Made by a program: the position numbers and the translations under genes. From positions 1-64,000 of the forward strand of contig JBPOHT010000049.1 of assembly GCA_052035235.1 (NCBI GenBank): a DNA stretch of 64,000 nt. Reading direction: 5' to 3'. Source of the stretch: Solimonas_A sp052035235. Lineage in GTDB: Bacteria > Pseudomonadota > Gammaproteobacteria > Nevskiales > Nevskiaceae. Under the pieces are notes generated by a model that saw nothing but the letters and a program-made list of their open reading frames with translations, did not search any database and was not told where the DNA came from. Shown here piece by piece: positions 8,100 to 17,297 of the stretch; position 1 is the first letter of the stretch, and every line of letters begins with the position of its first letter.

Positions 8100-10973
8100 A
8101 TGAGCTTCCTGACGCCGTCCCCGTCCCACCCCGCTTCCGGGCTCCGTTGCCTGATCGTCCTCACCGCCGCCGTGCTGCTCGGCGCCTGTGGATCGGGCGG
8201 TGGCGGCAATGCCGCGCCGGCCGCCGCATCACCGGCGCGCGTGGAGATCGTGCAGACCGGCCTGCTGTTCAGCGAGCGCGGCCAGACACGCCAGCTCCAG
8301 GCCCGCGTCTTCGACGCCGACGGCGCCCGCCTGGATACGCCGGTGACCTGGAGTTCCAGCGACCCGTCCGACATCAGCATCGGCGGCAGCGGCCTGGCCC
8401 GAGCCGAGAGCCGCAGCGGCTCCACGCAGATCGTCGCCGCCGTGGGTGATCTGCGCTCCCTGCCGTTGCTGGCCGTGGTCACCACGGTAGCGGCCGGCGC
8501 TGTGCTGGTGGACGACTCGCAGGTACGGCGCGGCGTGGTCGAAACCAATCCCGAGGCGGCGCCGAGCCTCGACAACACCTACTCGGTGGTGCTGTCCGGC
8601 ATCGAGCCGCCGGCCGCCGGCACGCCGCTGATCGGTACCGGCTCCCAGCCCATCGCCGGGCGCGTGGTCTCCACGCGCGCCGTCGAAGGCGGCACCGAGG
8701 TCACGCTGCGACTGGCGCCGTTGCGCGAGCTGTTCCCGGGCCTGGAAATCCAGCAGCGCTTCGACCTCTCCAAGGCCGAGGTCATCGTCCCGGCCGGCAT
8801 CTCCGAGTCCTACACGGTGGAGCGCGAGGGCGACACCTACCGCTTCACCCCGCGCAGCACGGTCGCCCGCTCCGCCGCCAAGGCCCTGGGTGCGCCCGCC
8901 GGAACCCGTGCGCTGTTCGACAAGGGCTGCGAGACCAGCCTCAACGGCGCCGGCTTCGGTGACGGCGCCGCACCGCCCTTCGTGTTCAACTCGTTCCCGG
9001 TGCTGAGCTTCACCTTGTCGCCGGCACTGGACCTGCTCTACACCGAGGCCCGCGGCCTGGAACGCCTGCTGCTCACCGGTGAGCCCACCTTCCGCTTCGA
9101 CGCCACCGTCCGCGCCACGCTGGCCTTCGAAGGCAAGGTGGAGTGCAAGGCGGAGCTGCTGCTGTTCCGCGTGCCGGTGGGTGGCGCACTGTCCGCGGTG
9201 GTGAGCATCCTGGTGCCGGTCGGCGTCGGCTTCGAGGTTGCCGGCAAGGTCACGGTGGCGGACGTCCAGCTCGGCCTGAACAGCACCGTCAGCAACAACC
9301 TGGAGATCGGCCTGCGCTGCAACGGCGACTGCGAATTCGTCGCCGAGACCAGCAACTTCCGCTCCACGCATACGCCGAAGGTGAGCCTGCCGGGCGTCGA
9401 GGACTTCCGCGTGGCGCCGGAGTTCTCCGCCTTCGGCTATGCCGAGGCCGTGATCGGCAACCCCTTCCTGAACTCGCTGCGCTTCGAGGCCTTCGAGATC
9501 AAGGCCGGTCCAAAGCTGGAGGGCAAGTTCGCGCCCGTGGCCACGCAGATCGCCGCCACCGACTTCAAGTCCAGCTACAAGCTCTCGCTCGGCGTGGCCG
9601 CGGGCTTCGGCGATGACATCGAGCAGGTGCTGAACATCCTCGGCATCGTCGAGGTGGGCGGCGAGGTGCTGGAGCTGACCACCGACCTGGGCACCTCGCC
9701 CACCGGCGTGCTCACCGTGAACCGCGACCGCTTCTTCACCGGCGAGACCTCCGAGTTCCAGCTCAAGCTGGATGTGCCGACGGTGGAGTTCCTGGGCCTG
9801 TACAACATCAAGGAGATCCTGCTGATCCGCAATTCCGGTGGGCAGCGCGAGGTGGCCCGCGCCACCGCCTCCAGCGGGCAGACCACGTTCGACTTCAGCT
9901 TCGTCTCCCCCAACGCCGGGCAGACCAGCGAATTCACCGCCTTCGTCGTCACGCGGCTGCTGCCGCTGGACCTGCTGGCACTGGAACTCGACACCGCACG
10001 CGCCACCAACGCGGTCCCGGTGGCGGCGGACGATCGTCTCAGCGTCACGCAGGACAGCAGCGGCGACACCGTTGCCGTGCTGGACAACGACAGCGACGCC
10101 GATGGCGATGCCCTGCGCGTCAGCGCCGTCACCCAACCGGCCAATGGCCAAGCCAGCATCACGGCCGAAGGCACGCGCGTGAGCTACAAGCCCCGGGCCG
10201 GCTTCGTCGGCACCGATCGCTTCGACTACACCGTGGTGGACGACAAGGGCGGCAGCGCCAGTGCCACGGTCGCCGTGGAGGTGCAGCCGCGAGCCGACTC
10301 GGTGGCACGCCTGGACGCCGTCCTCAGCTCGACCAGGGCAAACGCCGTGGCCTGCGGCACCACGCAGGACCCAGAGTGCCTGTTCCGGGGCTCCTCGCAG
10401 GATGAAGAACGGGAAAATGACCGCGATACCGGCTTCAGCGGCAACCAGCAGACCAACGCTACCGCGCAGCAATCGTCGGGCGATGCGAAGGGCAATGCCA
10501 GCGGCAGCGCCCGGGTGCTGCTCGACCGCTCCGATGGCACGGTGAGCGAGATGATCCTGAGCTGCACCGGCAGCGGCGACTTCGGCGCCGGCCGCGAAAC
10601 ACCGGCGAGATTCGCTGCCTCGGCCAACGTCCGCAGCACCGCCAGTGTCGACTTCACCATCGAGGGTGAGGCCGGCATGGGCTACACGCTGAGCCTCGGC
10701 AGCGTGGACGTGGCCTCACCGCTCCGGCCCAAGCTGGCCAGCGCCACCGTCAGTGCCGCCTTCCAGTCCAGGAGCAGCACGCTGTTCAGCTTCGCCCGCA
10801 ACAGCGAAGGGTCAGGAGACGAGAGCGGCAACCGCAGCGGCCGGCTGGGCCCGGGTCGTCATACGCTGTCCATCATCTGCGGCAGCGGTGGCCGCGACGG
10901 CCCCGACAGCGGCTGGGTCGGCGGCGGCGCGTTCAACCACTCGCAGCAACTGGAGCTGCGGCTCTCGCCCTGA
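8100..10973 (+). CDS. Large Ig/cadherin-like surface lipoprotein
   Basis: 957 residues from MSFLTPSPSHPASG. A signal peptide ends in lipobox LLGAC followed by Gly-rich SGGGG, so it is a lipoprotein. A bacterial Ig-like segment follows (LQARVFDADGARLDTPVTWSS). The middle has repeated beta-structure with no assigned family. A tandem-95/cadherin-like module lies at about residues 635-730 (LDNDSDADGDALRVSAV, then FVGTDRFDYTVVDDKGG), with the Asp-rich calcium-binding look of that family. It follows the two-component system by about 130 bp on the same strand. It is probably anchored in the outer membrane; adhesin or matrix binding is possible but not shown. Confidence 0.8.
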   Translation: MSFLTPSPSHPASGLRCLIVLTAAVLLGACGSGGGGNAAPAAASPARVEIVQTGLLFSERGQTRQLQARVFDADGARLDTPVTWSSSDPSDISIGGSGLARAESRSGSTQIVAAVGDLRSLPLLAVVTTVAAGAVLVDDSQVRRGVVETNPEAAPSLDNTYSVVLSGIEPPAAGTPLIGTGSQPIAGRVVSTRAVEGGTEVTLRLAPLRELFPGLEIQQRFDLSKAEVIVPAGISESYTVEREGDTYRFTPRSTVARSAAKALGAPAGTRALFDKGCETSLNGAGFGDGAAPPFVFNSFPVLSFTLSPALDLLYTEARGLERLLLTGEPTFRFDATVRATLAFEGKVECKAELLLFRVPVGGALSAVVSILVPVGVGFEVAGKVTVADVQLGLNSTVSNNLEIGLRCNGDCEFVAETSNFRSTHTPKVSLPGVEDFRVAPEFSAFGYAEAVIGNPFLNSLRFEAFEIKAGPKLEGKFAPVATQIAATDFKSSYKLSLGVAAGFGDDIEQVLNILGIVEVGGEVLELTTDLGTSPTGVLTVNRDRFFTGETSEFQLKLDVPTVEFLGLYNIKEILLIRNSGGQREVARATASSGQTTFDFSFVSPNAGQTSEFTAFVVTRLLPLDLLALELDTARATNAVPVAADDRLSVTQDSSGDTVAVLDNDSDADGDALRVSAVTQPANGQASITAEGTRVSYKPRAGFVGTDRFDYTVVDDKGGSASATVAVEVQPRADSVARLDAVLSSTRANAVACGTTQDPECLFRGSSQDEERENDRDTGFSGNQQTNATAQQSSGDAKGNASGSARVLLDRSDGTVSEMILSCTGSGDFGAGRETPARFAASANVRSTASVDFTIEGEAGMGYTLSLGSVDVASPLRPKLASATVSAAFQSRSSTLFSFARNSEGSGDESGNRSGRLGPGRHTLSIICGSGGRDGPDSGWVGGGAFNHSQQLELRLSP

Positions 10974-10994
10974 GGGGCAGTCGCCGCTCCAGCC

Positions 10995-12125
10995 CTAGGG
11001 AGTGTCCGCCGGCTCGCGGCACTGGGGCGGCAGGTAGCGCTGCGGCATGTCGTCGACGGCGCCGCAGTGCCAGCCGCCGAACGCACGATCGATCGGGGTC
11101 AGGGCCACGGCCTTGCCGGCCACCGGCGGCGGCGAATCGAAGCGCACCAGCACCACGCCGTCGGGCTGCACCTCGATGAGTGCACCGAACTGCGGCGCCT
11201 CCCGGGGGCCGGACATGCCCAGTTCCTCATAGCTGACGACACCGTCGTCGCCGGCCATCAGCGCCTCGCTCACCAGCAGCTTGACCTCTGCCGCCACGTA
11301 GAGCGCCCCCGAGACCTTGGCGCGGATGGTGTAGTCCTGGTAGGCCGGGATGGCGATGGCGGAGAGGATGCCGATCATCGGGACCACCACGAAGAACCCG
11401 ATCAGGATCAGCGCCACCGCGCTGCCTTCGCCGCGCATGTCGTCGTAGTTCCATTCGGCCGGATCGTAGCCGCGCGCCTGGACCACGACCGTGCCGGCCA
11501 GCATGTCGTGCAGGCCGCGATGACGCCGGTTGAACAGGATGACGAGCAGCGGCAGCCACAGGAACGACAGCAACAGCAGCACGAGGTAACGCGCCAGCGA
11601 CCTGCCGAAGCCGATGCGCTGGCCGTCCTTGCCGACCACCACCAGGCCTGCGGCGCGCTTGCCCAGCGTGGCCATGGAGGCACTGGCGTGGCTCAGGCTG
11701 AAGTACAGCACGTTGAGGCCAATGCCGATCAGGTAGGCGACGCCGATCGCCGCCACGCTGTCCTCGACGCCGCCGCCCAGCATGACTGCCACGCCGATGA
11801 CGACGATGAAGATGAACCCGCAGATCAGGCCGTCGAGCAGGCTGGCGCCGAAGCGCGCGAGATGCCCGGCCGGCACGTTGACGGCCTCCGGCACCATGCG
11901 ACGCCCCCTCGGCACCGGCGGAGCCAGCGGCGCCGCGGCCGGCCGCGGCAGCGGGATGCCCAATCCCTGTAGCAATTCACCGGCCGGGCGCCAGTCGGCC
12001 TGACCCGGCGTCCAGGCGTGATCGCTCTCCAGGATCTCGCCCTGGGCCGCACGCTCCGCCAGCTGGTCACGCGTATAGGGGCCGGTCTGCTGCCCATTGC
12101 GCGCGAGATAGAATTGTTCGCTCAT
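10995..12125 (-). CDS. GYF_2 - RDD membrane protein with pilin-like tail
   Basis: 376 residues. Residues about 1-50 form a GYF_2 domain (FYLARNGQQTGPYTRDQLAE ... WTPGQADWRPAGE). An RDD family membrane domain follows (LARFGASLLDGLICGFIFIV, four hydrophobic segments, RRHRGLHDMLAGTVVV). The last third has a hydrophobic helix with a type IV pilin-like motif (ILSAIAIPAYQDYTIRAKVS) and a beta-rich tail. GYF_2-RDD pairs are common in proteobacteria and the pilin-like addition also recurs; function unknown. It is convergent with the lipoprotein gene, with 21 bp between the two stops. Confidence 0.82.
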   Translation of the reverse strand: MSEQFYLARNGQQTGPYTRDQLAERAAQGEILESDHAWTPGQADWRPAGELLQGLGIPLPRPAAAPLAPPVPRGRRMVPEAVNVPAGHLARFGASLLDGLICGFIFIVVIGVAVMLGGGVEDSVAAIGVAYLIGIGLNVLYFSLSHASASMATLGKRAAGLVVVGKDGQRIGFGRSLARYLVLLLLSFLWLPLLVILFNRRHRGLHDMLAGTVVVQARGYDPAEWNYDDMRGEGSAVALILIGFFVVVPMIGILSAIAIPAYQDYTIRAKVSGALYVAAEVKLLVSEALMAGDDGVVSYEELGMSGPREAPQFGALIEVQPDGVVLVRFDSPPPVAGKAVALTPIDRAFGGWHCGAVDDMPQRYLPPQCREPADTP

Positions 12126-12241
12126 CGTTTCCCCCGGAAATCCCCAAGGCGCTCGCCAAGGGGCGGTCGCAAGCTGCGCTTATCGCCCAGCGGCGCGCGG
12201 GGTGCAACCTGATACCGCCGTCAGGTCGCTTGTGCCAGGCG

Positions 12242-13276
12242 CTAGCGAACGCGGAAGCGCATCTCGCCGATCAGTTGGCCGCCGTCGGTGATGACCTGCA
12301 CCTTCCATTCGCCGCGGCAGTCCGCCGGGAAGCCGGTCTTGCGCGTCCAGGCGCGGTAACCCTGCTCACGGCCGCCCGCGATATGCAGCGGGATGCGGTC
12401 CACCTCGCGGCCCTCGTGCACCCAGCGGTGGAACACCTGCTCGCGCAGGCCGCGCGGCGCGCGGATGGCGCTGTAGGCATACAGCCCCTTGGCGTTGAGA
12501 TCGGCCACGCTGATCTCCCGCACATTGGTGCCCGGTGTACGCGCCGCCTCGTCCACCTGCTGGCTGATCACGCCCTGGTTGATCCACAAGGTCACCGGCG
12601 GCACCCAGGGCCCGTAGAGCCAGGCCAGCATGCCCAGTCCGGCGGCACCGGCGAAGGATGCGAACCAGTGACGCAGCTTCCGCTGCTGCGCGAGCTGGGC
12701 CAGGCTCGGCACCGCCAGCACGGCCACCGCCAGCGCCGCCCAGGCCAGCGTCTCCGTGGTGGTCAGGTGCACGAAGGTCGGCAGCAGGATCAGCGTGGCG
12801 ACGTAGACCGACAGCGCGTGGTAGGCCAGGAACGCCGCCGGGCGTCCGGTCATCTGCCGGTGATAGATCGGGTCCCAGCAGGAGGCCAGTGCCGCCAGGC
12901 CCACCGCCACCGTGAACAGCGACTGCGCCGAGGCCCAGGTGGTGGTGTGCAGCAGGAAGGGCAGCGAGAAGAAGAAGGTTTCCTGGTGGATGCCCTGGGT
13001 GACGAAGCGCAGCAGCCAGGGGGACGACTGCGCCCACTGCGGCCGCAGCCGCCCCAGCCACTGGCCCAGCGTGCCCTCCGCCAGGATCATCAGCCAGCCC
13101 AGCAGCAGGAAGCCGGCCAGCCACAGGCCCATGACCTCCTGCCGGTTGATCAGGAAGAAGCTGCCCACGCCCAGAGCAAAGTTCGCCGGGGCCCACCAGC
13201 GCCGGCAGCGCCACAGCCAGCGCTCCAGCCAGGGGGCAGTCGGCAACGGGGCGGCGGGCGTGGAGGCGTCGGTCAT
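12242..13276 (-). CDS. Membrane protein with C-terminal DUF2914-like domain (DUF5924 type)
   Basis: 344 residues. Seven or so hydrophobic helices span about residues 30-230, beginning WWAPANFALGVGSFFLINRQ. A soluble C-terminal domain of about 100 residues follows (VFHRWVHEGREVDRIPLHIA, then YRAWTRKTGFPADCRGEWKV, VITDGGQLIGEMRFRV), a DUF2914-like beta-sandwich with conserved W/H/R. Family assignment is from memory of these motifs. It stands alone between the GYF-RDD gene and the divergent queuosine-precursor transporter. Confidence 0.8.
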   Translation of the reverse strand: MTDASTPAAPLPTAPWLERWLWRCRRWWAPANFALGVGSFFLINRQEVMGLWLAGFLLLGWLMILAEGTLGQWLGRLRPQWAQSSPWLLRFVTQGIHQETFFFSLPFLLHTTTWASAQSLFTVAVGLAALASCWDPIYHRQMTGRPAAFLAYHALSVYVATLILLPTFVHLTTTETLAWAALAVAVLAVPSLAQLAQQRKLRHWFASFAGAAGLGMLAWLYGPWVPPVTLWINQGVISQQVDEAARTPGTNVREISVADLNAKGLYAYSAIRAPRGLREQVFHRWVHEGREVDRIPLHIAGGREQGYRAWTRKTGFPADCRGEWKVQVITDGGQLIGEMRFRVR

Positions 13277-13368
13277 CGGCGGAGTGTAGCGGGCAACGGC
13301 GCCGCGCCTTCTGGGGGCCTCATAGCATCCCAGTGTAAGCTGAACCCTGACTGACTCCAGGGACGACG

Positions 13369-14109
13369 ATGAACACGCAGGCCACGCCGGGAAAGGGCTT
13401 CAAGTACTACGATTTCCTGCTCGGCGGCATGGTGGCGGTGCTGCTGTGCTCCAACCTGATCGGCCCCGGCAAGGTCTGCACGGTGACGCTGCCCTATTTC
13501 GGCGAGTTCGCCTTTGGCGCCGGCAACCTGTTCTTCCCCATCGGCTACATCTTCGGCGACGTGCTCACCGAGGTCTACGGCTACGCCCGCGCACGGCGTG
13601 CCATCTGGGCCGGCTTCGGCGCCATGCTGTTCGCCACGCTGATGGCCGCTATCGTCGTGGGCATGACCCCCAGCCCCCACGAGCCCTGGAACGCCACGCT
13701 GCAACCGGCGCTGGAAGTGGTCTTCGGCAACACCTGGCGCATCGTCTGCGCCAGCATGCTGGCCTACTGGGCCGGCGACTTCGTCAACTCCTACGTCATG
13801 GCGCGCATGAAGGTCCGCTTCGGCGGCCGCCACCTGTGGATGCGCACCATCGGCAGCACCTTCTGCGGCCAGGGTGTGGACTCCCTGATCTTCTACCCGC
13901 TGGCCTTCTACGGCGTCTGGACCAACGACGCCCTGCTGGCGGTCATCGGCTTCAACTTCGCCTTCAAGCTCAGCGTGGAAGTGGCGATGACGCCGCTGAC
14001 CTACTTCGTCGTCAATCGGCTGAAGAAAGCCGAGGGCGTGGATACCTTCGACACCGACACCAATTTCACGCCGTTCTCGCTGAGGGATGAGGGTGTGAAC
14101 AAGCGCTAA
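13369..14109 (+). CDS. yhhQ: Queuosine precursor transporter, QPTR/YhhQ family
   Basis: 246 residues, a typical length for the family, with about six membrane helices. Diagnostic segments are LLCSNLIGPGKVC, FPIGYIFGDVLTEVYGYARA and NSYVMARMKVRFGGRH. YhhQ imports queuosine precursors (preQ0/preQ1) across the inner membrane for tRNA modification; substrate choice here is inferred from the family. The stop codon (14107-14109) is only 9 bp from the left end of the Tn7-like transposon. As the packed end of the transposon faces this gene, its 3' end is the best candidate for the attachment site read by TnsD. The gene itself is intact. Confidence 0.9.
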   Translation: MNTQATPGKGFKYYDFLLGGMVAVLLCSNLIGPGKVCTVTLPYFGEFAFGAGNLFFPIGYIFGDVLTEVYGYARARRAIWAGFGAMLFATLMAAIVVGMTPSPHEPWNATLQPALEVVFGNTWRIVCASMLAYWAGDFVNSYVMARMKVRFGGRHLWMRTIGSTFCGQGVDSLIFYPLAFYGVWTNDALLAVIGFNFAFKLSVEVAMTPLTYFVVNRLKKAEGVDTFDTDTNFTPFSLRDEGVNKR

Positions 14110-14118
14110 AGTCTCAGC

Positions 14119-14183
14119 TGATGTCATGAATTTAACTCTGTACTTACGAACTAAACTCTGTACTTCGTAAGCAAACTCTGTAC
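14119..14183. repeat. Transposon end next to yhhQ: three packed TnsB-type sites
   Basis: AACTCTGTAC with variable 5' bases occurs three times in direct orientation at 14131-14143, 14151-14163 and 14171-14183, an exact 20-bp period. The 7-bp spacers TTACGAA and TTCGTAA are reverse complements of each other. Dense, regular sites resemble the right end of Tn7, the end that lies next to the attachment gene. Confidence 0.85.
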
Positions 14184-14229
14184 TCGCATCCACCAGAATC
14201 TGTTACAGGCCGCTTAGGAGTTCCCCGAG

Positions 14230-14802
14230 ATGGAGGCAGGCTTCAAAGCACTTCAGGGCTCGTTGGTTACGGCGGAGACCTATTTGGCTCTGTGGGAAGA
14301 CCTCCGCATAGCGCAGTCACAAGCCGACTTAGTCAGGACAATGAAATCATACTCATTGTTCTTCAGCAGCATTGACAAGGCTCTATTCGGATCGGTGGTT
14401 GTGAATTTGTACTCTGTGCTGGAAACGCGAACTGATACTTACAACTTCTCAAGTCTCCTGCGCTCCATTGCGCGTGAGAAGGCGGGCTTTGACCCATTGC
14501 CTTGGCAGGCCAAGTTGGCCCCATTGCGAGGCACATGGATCAAGATTGGCATTCTCCGTAATGAGGTCGTTGGGCATGTGACCTCTAAGCGCGAAATGAG
14601 GGCTGCATTTGCACATGCCGCGCTGACGCCAAAGGAACTAAAGGAGTTCATCTCTGCTTTGCAGCACTTGCTTAGCGATATCTCTACAGCAGCCCGCGGC
14701 GCCGCGATGATCTTTGGCTTTGGCTTCCACCATGATTACAAAGTTGAGTCTCTGATCCGTCGCCTTGCCACTGGCAAGGTGGTACCGCTAGGAGCCTCCT
14801 AA
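14230..14802 (+). CDS. HEPN-domain protein, AbiU2-like
   Basis: 190 residues, nearly all helical. The HEPN ribonuclease signature Rx4-6H is visible as ILRNEVVGH (R110, N111, H116), preceded by the helix LAPLRGTWIKIG. The overall shape (FFSSIDKALFGSVVVNLYSVLE near residues 44-65) recalls AbiU2-like HEPN proteins, which occur in phage-exclusion and toxin-antitoxin loci and are thought to cut RNA. It is the first cargo gene inside the transposon end and has no obvious partner, so it may act alone. A preceding GGAG (14217-14220) sits about 9 bp before the ATG. Confidence 0.65.
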   Translation: MEAGFKALQGSLVTAETYLALWEDLRIAQSQADLVRTMKSYSLFFSSIDKALFGSVVVNLYSVLETRTDTYNFSSLLRSIAREKAGFDPLPWQAKLAPLRGTWIKIGILRNEVVGHVTSKREMRAAFAHAALTPKELKEFISALQHLLSDISTAARGAAMIFGFGFHHDYKVESLIRRLATGKVVPLGAS

Positions 14803-15067
14803 CGTAGTTTCGGGATATACCGCGGCGAATCCAACAGCAGGGGCCATTGCTTCTAGCAATGGGCTCTTTCAGTAATACGCGGCATCGCAATTGGCCGGCA
14901 CGTCCGCTTTGTGCCATAACGAGACTGTCGCGAACGACCGCTACCTGGTCATCAATGTTGGAGCTAGGCCGTGCCAAAGCGGAATTGTGCTTGGGCCGCG
15001 AGGCGAAACATTAACTACGGCGCGCGGCCCAAGCGCTATGCCGTTGGGCATCGGCTCGAATGACGGG

Positions 15068-15439
15068 TTAGACCTGGCCGCTCACCGCTCCCCGCGTTCC
15101 CAGGCGAGCAAACAAGAGTTCAGCGGCACGGTACACATCCGAAAGGAACTCGCACGTGCAAAGCTCGACGTAGGGGCGGTTGTGAAAGTCATACTTTGGC
15201 ACAGGCGTCGAACCGACTTGAGACGCCACTTCGAATGCCGCCTCGATCAAAGCGTCCTGATTGCGGAAAGCTTGCACCGATCCAGCGTCTTCACCCGAAG
15301 TGGCCGTCATGACGACATAAGAACCCTCGGTCCCGACAATTCGTAGATAGACCACATCTTCTAAGGCGACAATGTACTGCTCAGGAGACTCAATGTACGT
15401 CTTTGTTGACCGCCGAAGATCAAATGTCGAGTTGCTCAT
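15068..15439 (-). CDS. Hypothetical protein, second gene of a two-gene cargo operon
   Basis: 123 residues, no recognised family. The N-terminal half looks beta-rich (YIVALEDVVYLRIVGTEGSY), with a conserved-looking YDFHNRPYVELCT segment and a helical end. Its ATG overlaps the stop of the upstream gene by 4 bp (ATGA, 15436-15439), so the two are translationally coupled and probably act together. Base composition is near 54% GC, well below host genes. It could be an immunity or antitoxin-like partner, but nothing shows this directly. Confidence 0.6.
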   Translation of the reverse strand: MSNSTFDLRRSTKTYIESPEQYIVALEDVVYLRIVGTEGSYVVMTATSGEDAGSVQAFRNQDALIEAAFEVASQVGSTPVPKYDFHNRPYVELCTCEFLSDVYRAAELLFARLGTRGAVSGQV

Positions 15440-15840
15440 AGCTTTGTGTGAAGTCTTACGATCTGGGCATGAAGCGCTCTAGAAATGATTCCGAGTGTCG
15501 CCTCCTCTGGTTTCACTTTTCCGGCAGCTATTGCGTGCTGAATAACGCCAAAGCGGATCCACAGCAGACCGAGGAAGGTTCCGAACGCCTCGGTCGCGCG
15601 ATCGCCACAACTCAGGGTCAGAGCGTCATGGACCTCTTGCAAATGCCGCTTGTCCGACATCAGTGCTGGCATAAGAACCGATTCAACCTCCGCTGAAGCA
15701 GAGGCAATCGCCCTGTCGTACTCTTTGGAGTCAACTGGATGCCCGAGATGTTTACTCGCCTCTTTGCGCATGTAGCCAATAATCAGCGAGCTGTTGTCGC
15801 GATTCTTTGCGCTGGGCTTGAGGAAGCTGAATAGACTCAA
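15436..15840 (-). CDS. Hypothetical helical protein, first gene of the two-gene operon
   Basis: 134 residues, predicted mostly alpha-helical (YDRAIASASAEVESVLMPAL ... FGTFLGLLWIRFGVIQHAIA). No family is recognised. The start MSLFSFLKPSAKNRD is preceded on the minus strand by AGGGAGAA at a proper distance. It is coupled to the next gene by a 4-bp overlap. Low GC marks it as transposon cargo. Confidence 0.62.
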   Translation of the reverse strand: MSLFSFLKPSAKNRDNSSLIIGYMRKEASKHLGHPVDSKEYDRAIASASAEVESVLMPALMSDKRHLQEVHDALTLSCGDRATEAFGTFLGLLWIRFGVIQHAIAAGKVKPEEATLGIISRALHAQIVRLHTKL

Positions 15841-16184
15841 ATTGTGTTCTCCCTGAAAGGTGAATGTGCGCCAGCGGCAGAGTCATCGTTTCTTCACGCG
15901 CGCAACGACCAGACGGCTGCTATTGCAGAGAATGGCGACGCCAGGGCCGGTGCTGGCGCCCACATGACCGACCAGTTAGGCTCGGGAGCGAAGGCGCAGT
16001 GTCGCACTTTTCAATCTGCTCATTAAAGACGTTTGTCAACTCCATCCGATTTAGTCGCTATCTTTCTAGCTTCCTTCAGTATCCAGCAGATAGCCCATAT
16101 TATTGTCCTAAGATGCGGGGTCGGCTTGCATTACGCTTTAGGCAATGGTGTGGCTTGATTCATACAATAACAAAAGGGGGGGAC
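15841..16184. other. Intergenic 344 bp between divergent cargo genes
   Basis: No convincing gene. The right part (about 16020-16180) is AT-rich, with several TATT and ATAATA tracts suited to promoters for the Sel1-like gene. The open frame from 15864 has no ribosome site and unrelated composition, so translation most likely begins at 16185. Confidence 0.5.
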
Positions 16185-17060
16185 ATGTTCGGATTTAACA
16201 AGAAAAAGCAGCTGCCGGAAAAGCTGGCCGAACTTAAGGTGGAGCATCTCAAGCAGATTTTGCAAGAAAAGGGCGGGGCGGAAGCGGGAAAAATTGCGCG
16301 CCGCGCGGCGGCAGAAGGAAGCACTGATAGTGCTGTTTTTATTTCTGTCGCATTAATGCAAGCCATTCAGCCTGGAAGTGCCGGCGCGGCATCGAAGAAG
16401 TTACAAAAGGAATTTCTCTATTACACGGCATTGGCCGCCCGGCGAGGAGATGCTGGGTCTCAATTCAACATGGCGAAGCATTTTCTTGCTGGCGCTGACG
16501 TTTCAGATGGGCAAATGTCTGTCGAAGGTTTTGAGAGCCTCTGCAGGGCGGAGTACTGGTATAAGAAAGCTGCAGGCCAGGGGCTGCCGGTAGCACGGGA
16601 GGCCCTTGCGAGGACTGGCCCACTCTTCTCTTGGGCTCGGAGTGCTTTTACATCCTCCAAGTGGGAGGCGATCGGGCAGCGCCTCGAGGGGGAAATTAGT
16701 TTATTGATTGCTGAGCATGGGTTAGAGGTGGTGGTAAACGCCGCTGCTCAGGAAGTAATCGACAGGTTGCTGAACGAGCACATCGCGTACGAATTCTCAC
16801 TTCAGGAGTTGGACGGGGCGAGTCAGGGCAATGACTACTCCCGACTCTGTGCGGCCCTTAGCGGCATACCAGAAAGAGCATTCAAGGGTTCGCTGAGTAA
16901 ATCCATTCCTGAGATTGACGGGCCGGATGGCCCGCAGCAATACCTGCTACAGCTTTCGTTGTCTCTGGCGCAAGATCGTGAGCTGATGGCCAAATTTCGT
17001 TGTGACGTAGGAAGCGTAGTGCGGAAACACTTTAAGTTAGGCTTGCATTCTCCCACCTAA
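16185..17060 (+). CDS. Sel1-like repeat protein, unknown function
   Basis: 291 residues from MFGFNKKKQLPEKLAELK. The ATG at 16185 is preceded by a run AAAAGGGGGGG, a strong if unusual ribosome site. Residues about 85-150 contain Sel1/TPR-like helical units (YYTALAARRGDAGSQFNMAK and YWYKKAAGQGLPVAREALA). The rest is helical without a known family. Sel1-like repeats bind partner proteins; no catalytic motif is seen. It lies alone on the + strand upstream of the insertion sequence. Confidence 0.65.
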   Translation: MFGFNKKKQLPEKLAELKVEHLKQILQEKGGAEAGKIARRAAAEGSTDSAVFISVALMQAIQPGSAGAASKKLQKEFLYYTALAARRGDAGSQFNMAKHFLAGADVSDGQMSVEGFESLCRAEYWYKKAAGQGLPVAREALARTGPLFSWARSAFTSSKWEAIGQRLEGEISLLIAEHGLEVVVNAAAQEVIDRLLNEHIAYEFSLQELDGASQGNDYSRLCAALSGIPERAFKGSLSKSIPEIDGPDGPQQYLLQLSLSLAQDRELMAKFRCDVGSVVRKHFKLGLHSPT

Positions 17061-17297
17061 GACGCTTTAGGCGCGACTTTCGGAGATGCCTCGCCTGCTT
17101 GAAGTCGAAGAATAGCTATCCGAAAGCTTCGCCCGACGTCCTCAACTTCCCACAACTCGCCCCGGCTCTCGCAGTAGGCGGGGTTAACCTGACGGGTGAA
17201 TCAGCTCATAAGTGGCGCGGGGGAAGAATGAAGAGCCGCGCCCGGACTGTCCGCTTTATGCCGATGAATTCGCATGTCGAGAAGGCCGCTTCGGGCT

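Noticed and set aside
14110..14230. tRNA gene or tRNA fragment as attachment site
   Set aside because: No cloverleaf or T-loop sequence is visible at either transposon border; both flanks are protein-gene ends.
15864..16184. N-terminal extension of the Sel1-like protein
   Set aside because: No ribosome site at 15864, composition unlike the rest and a strong ribosome site directly before 16185.
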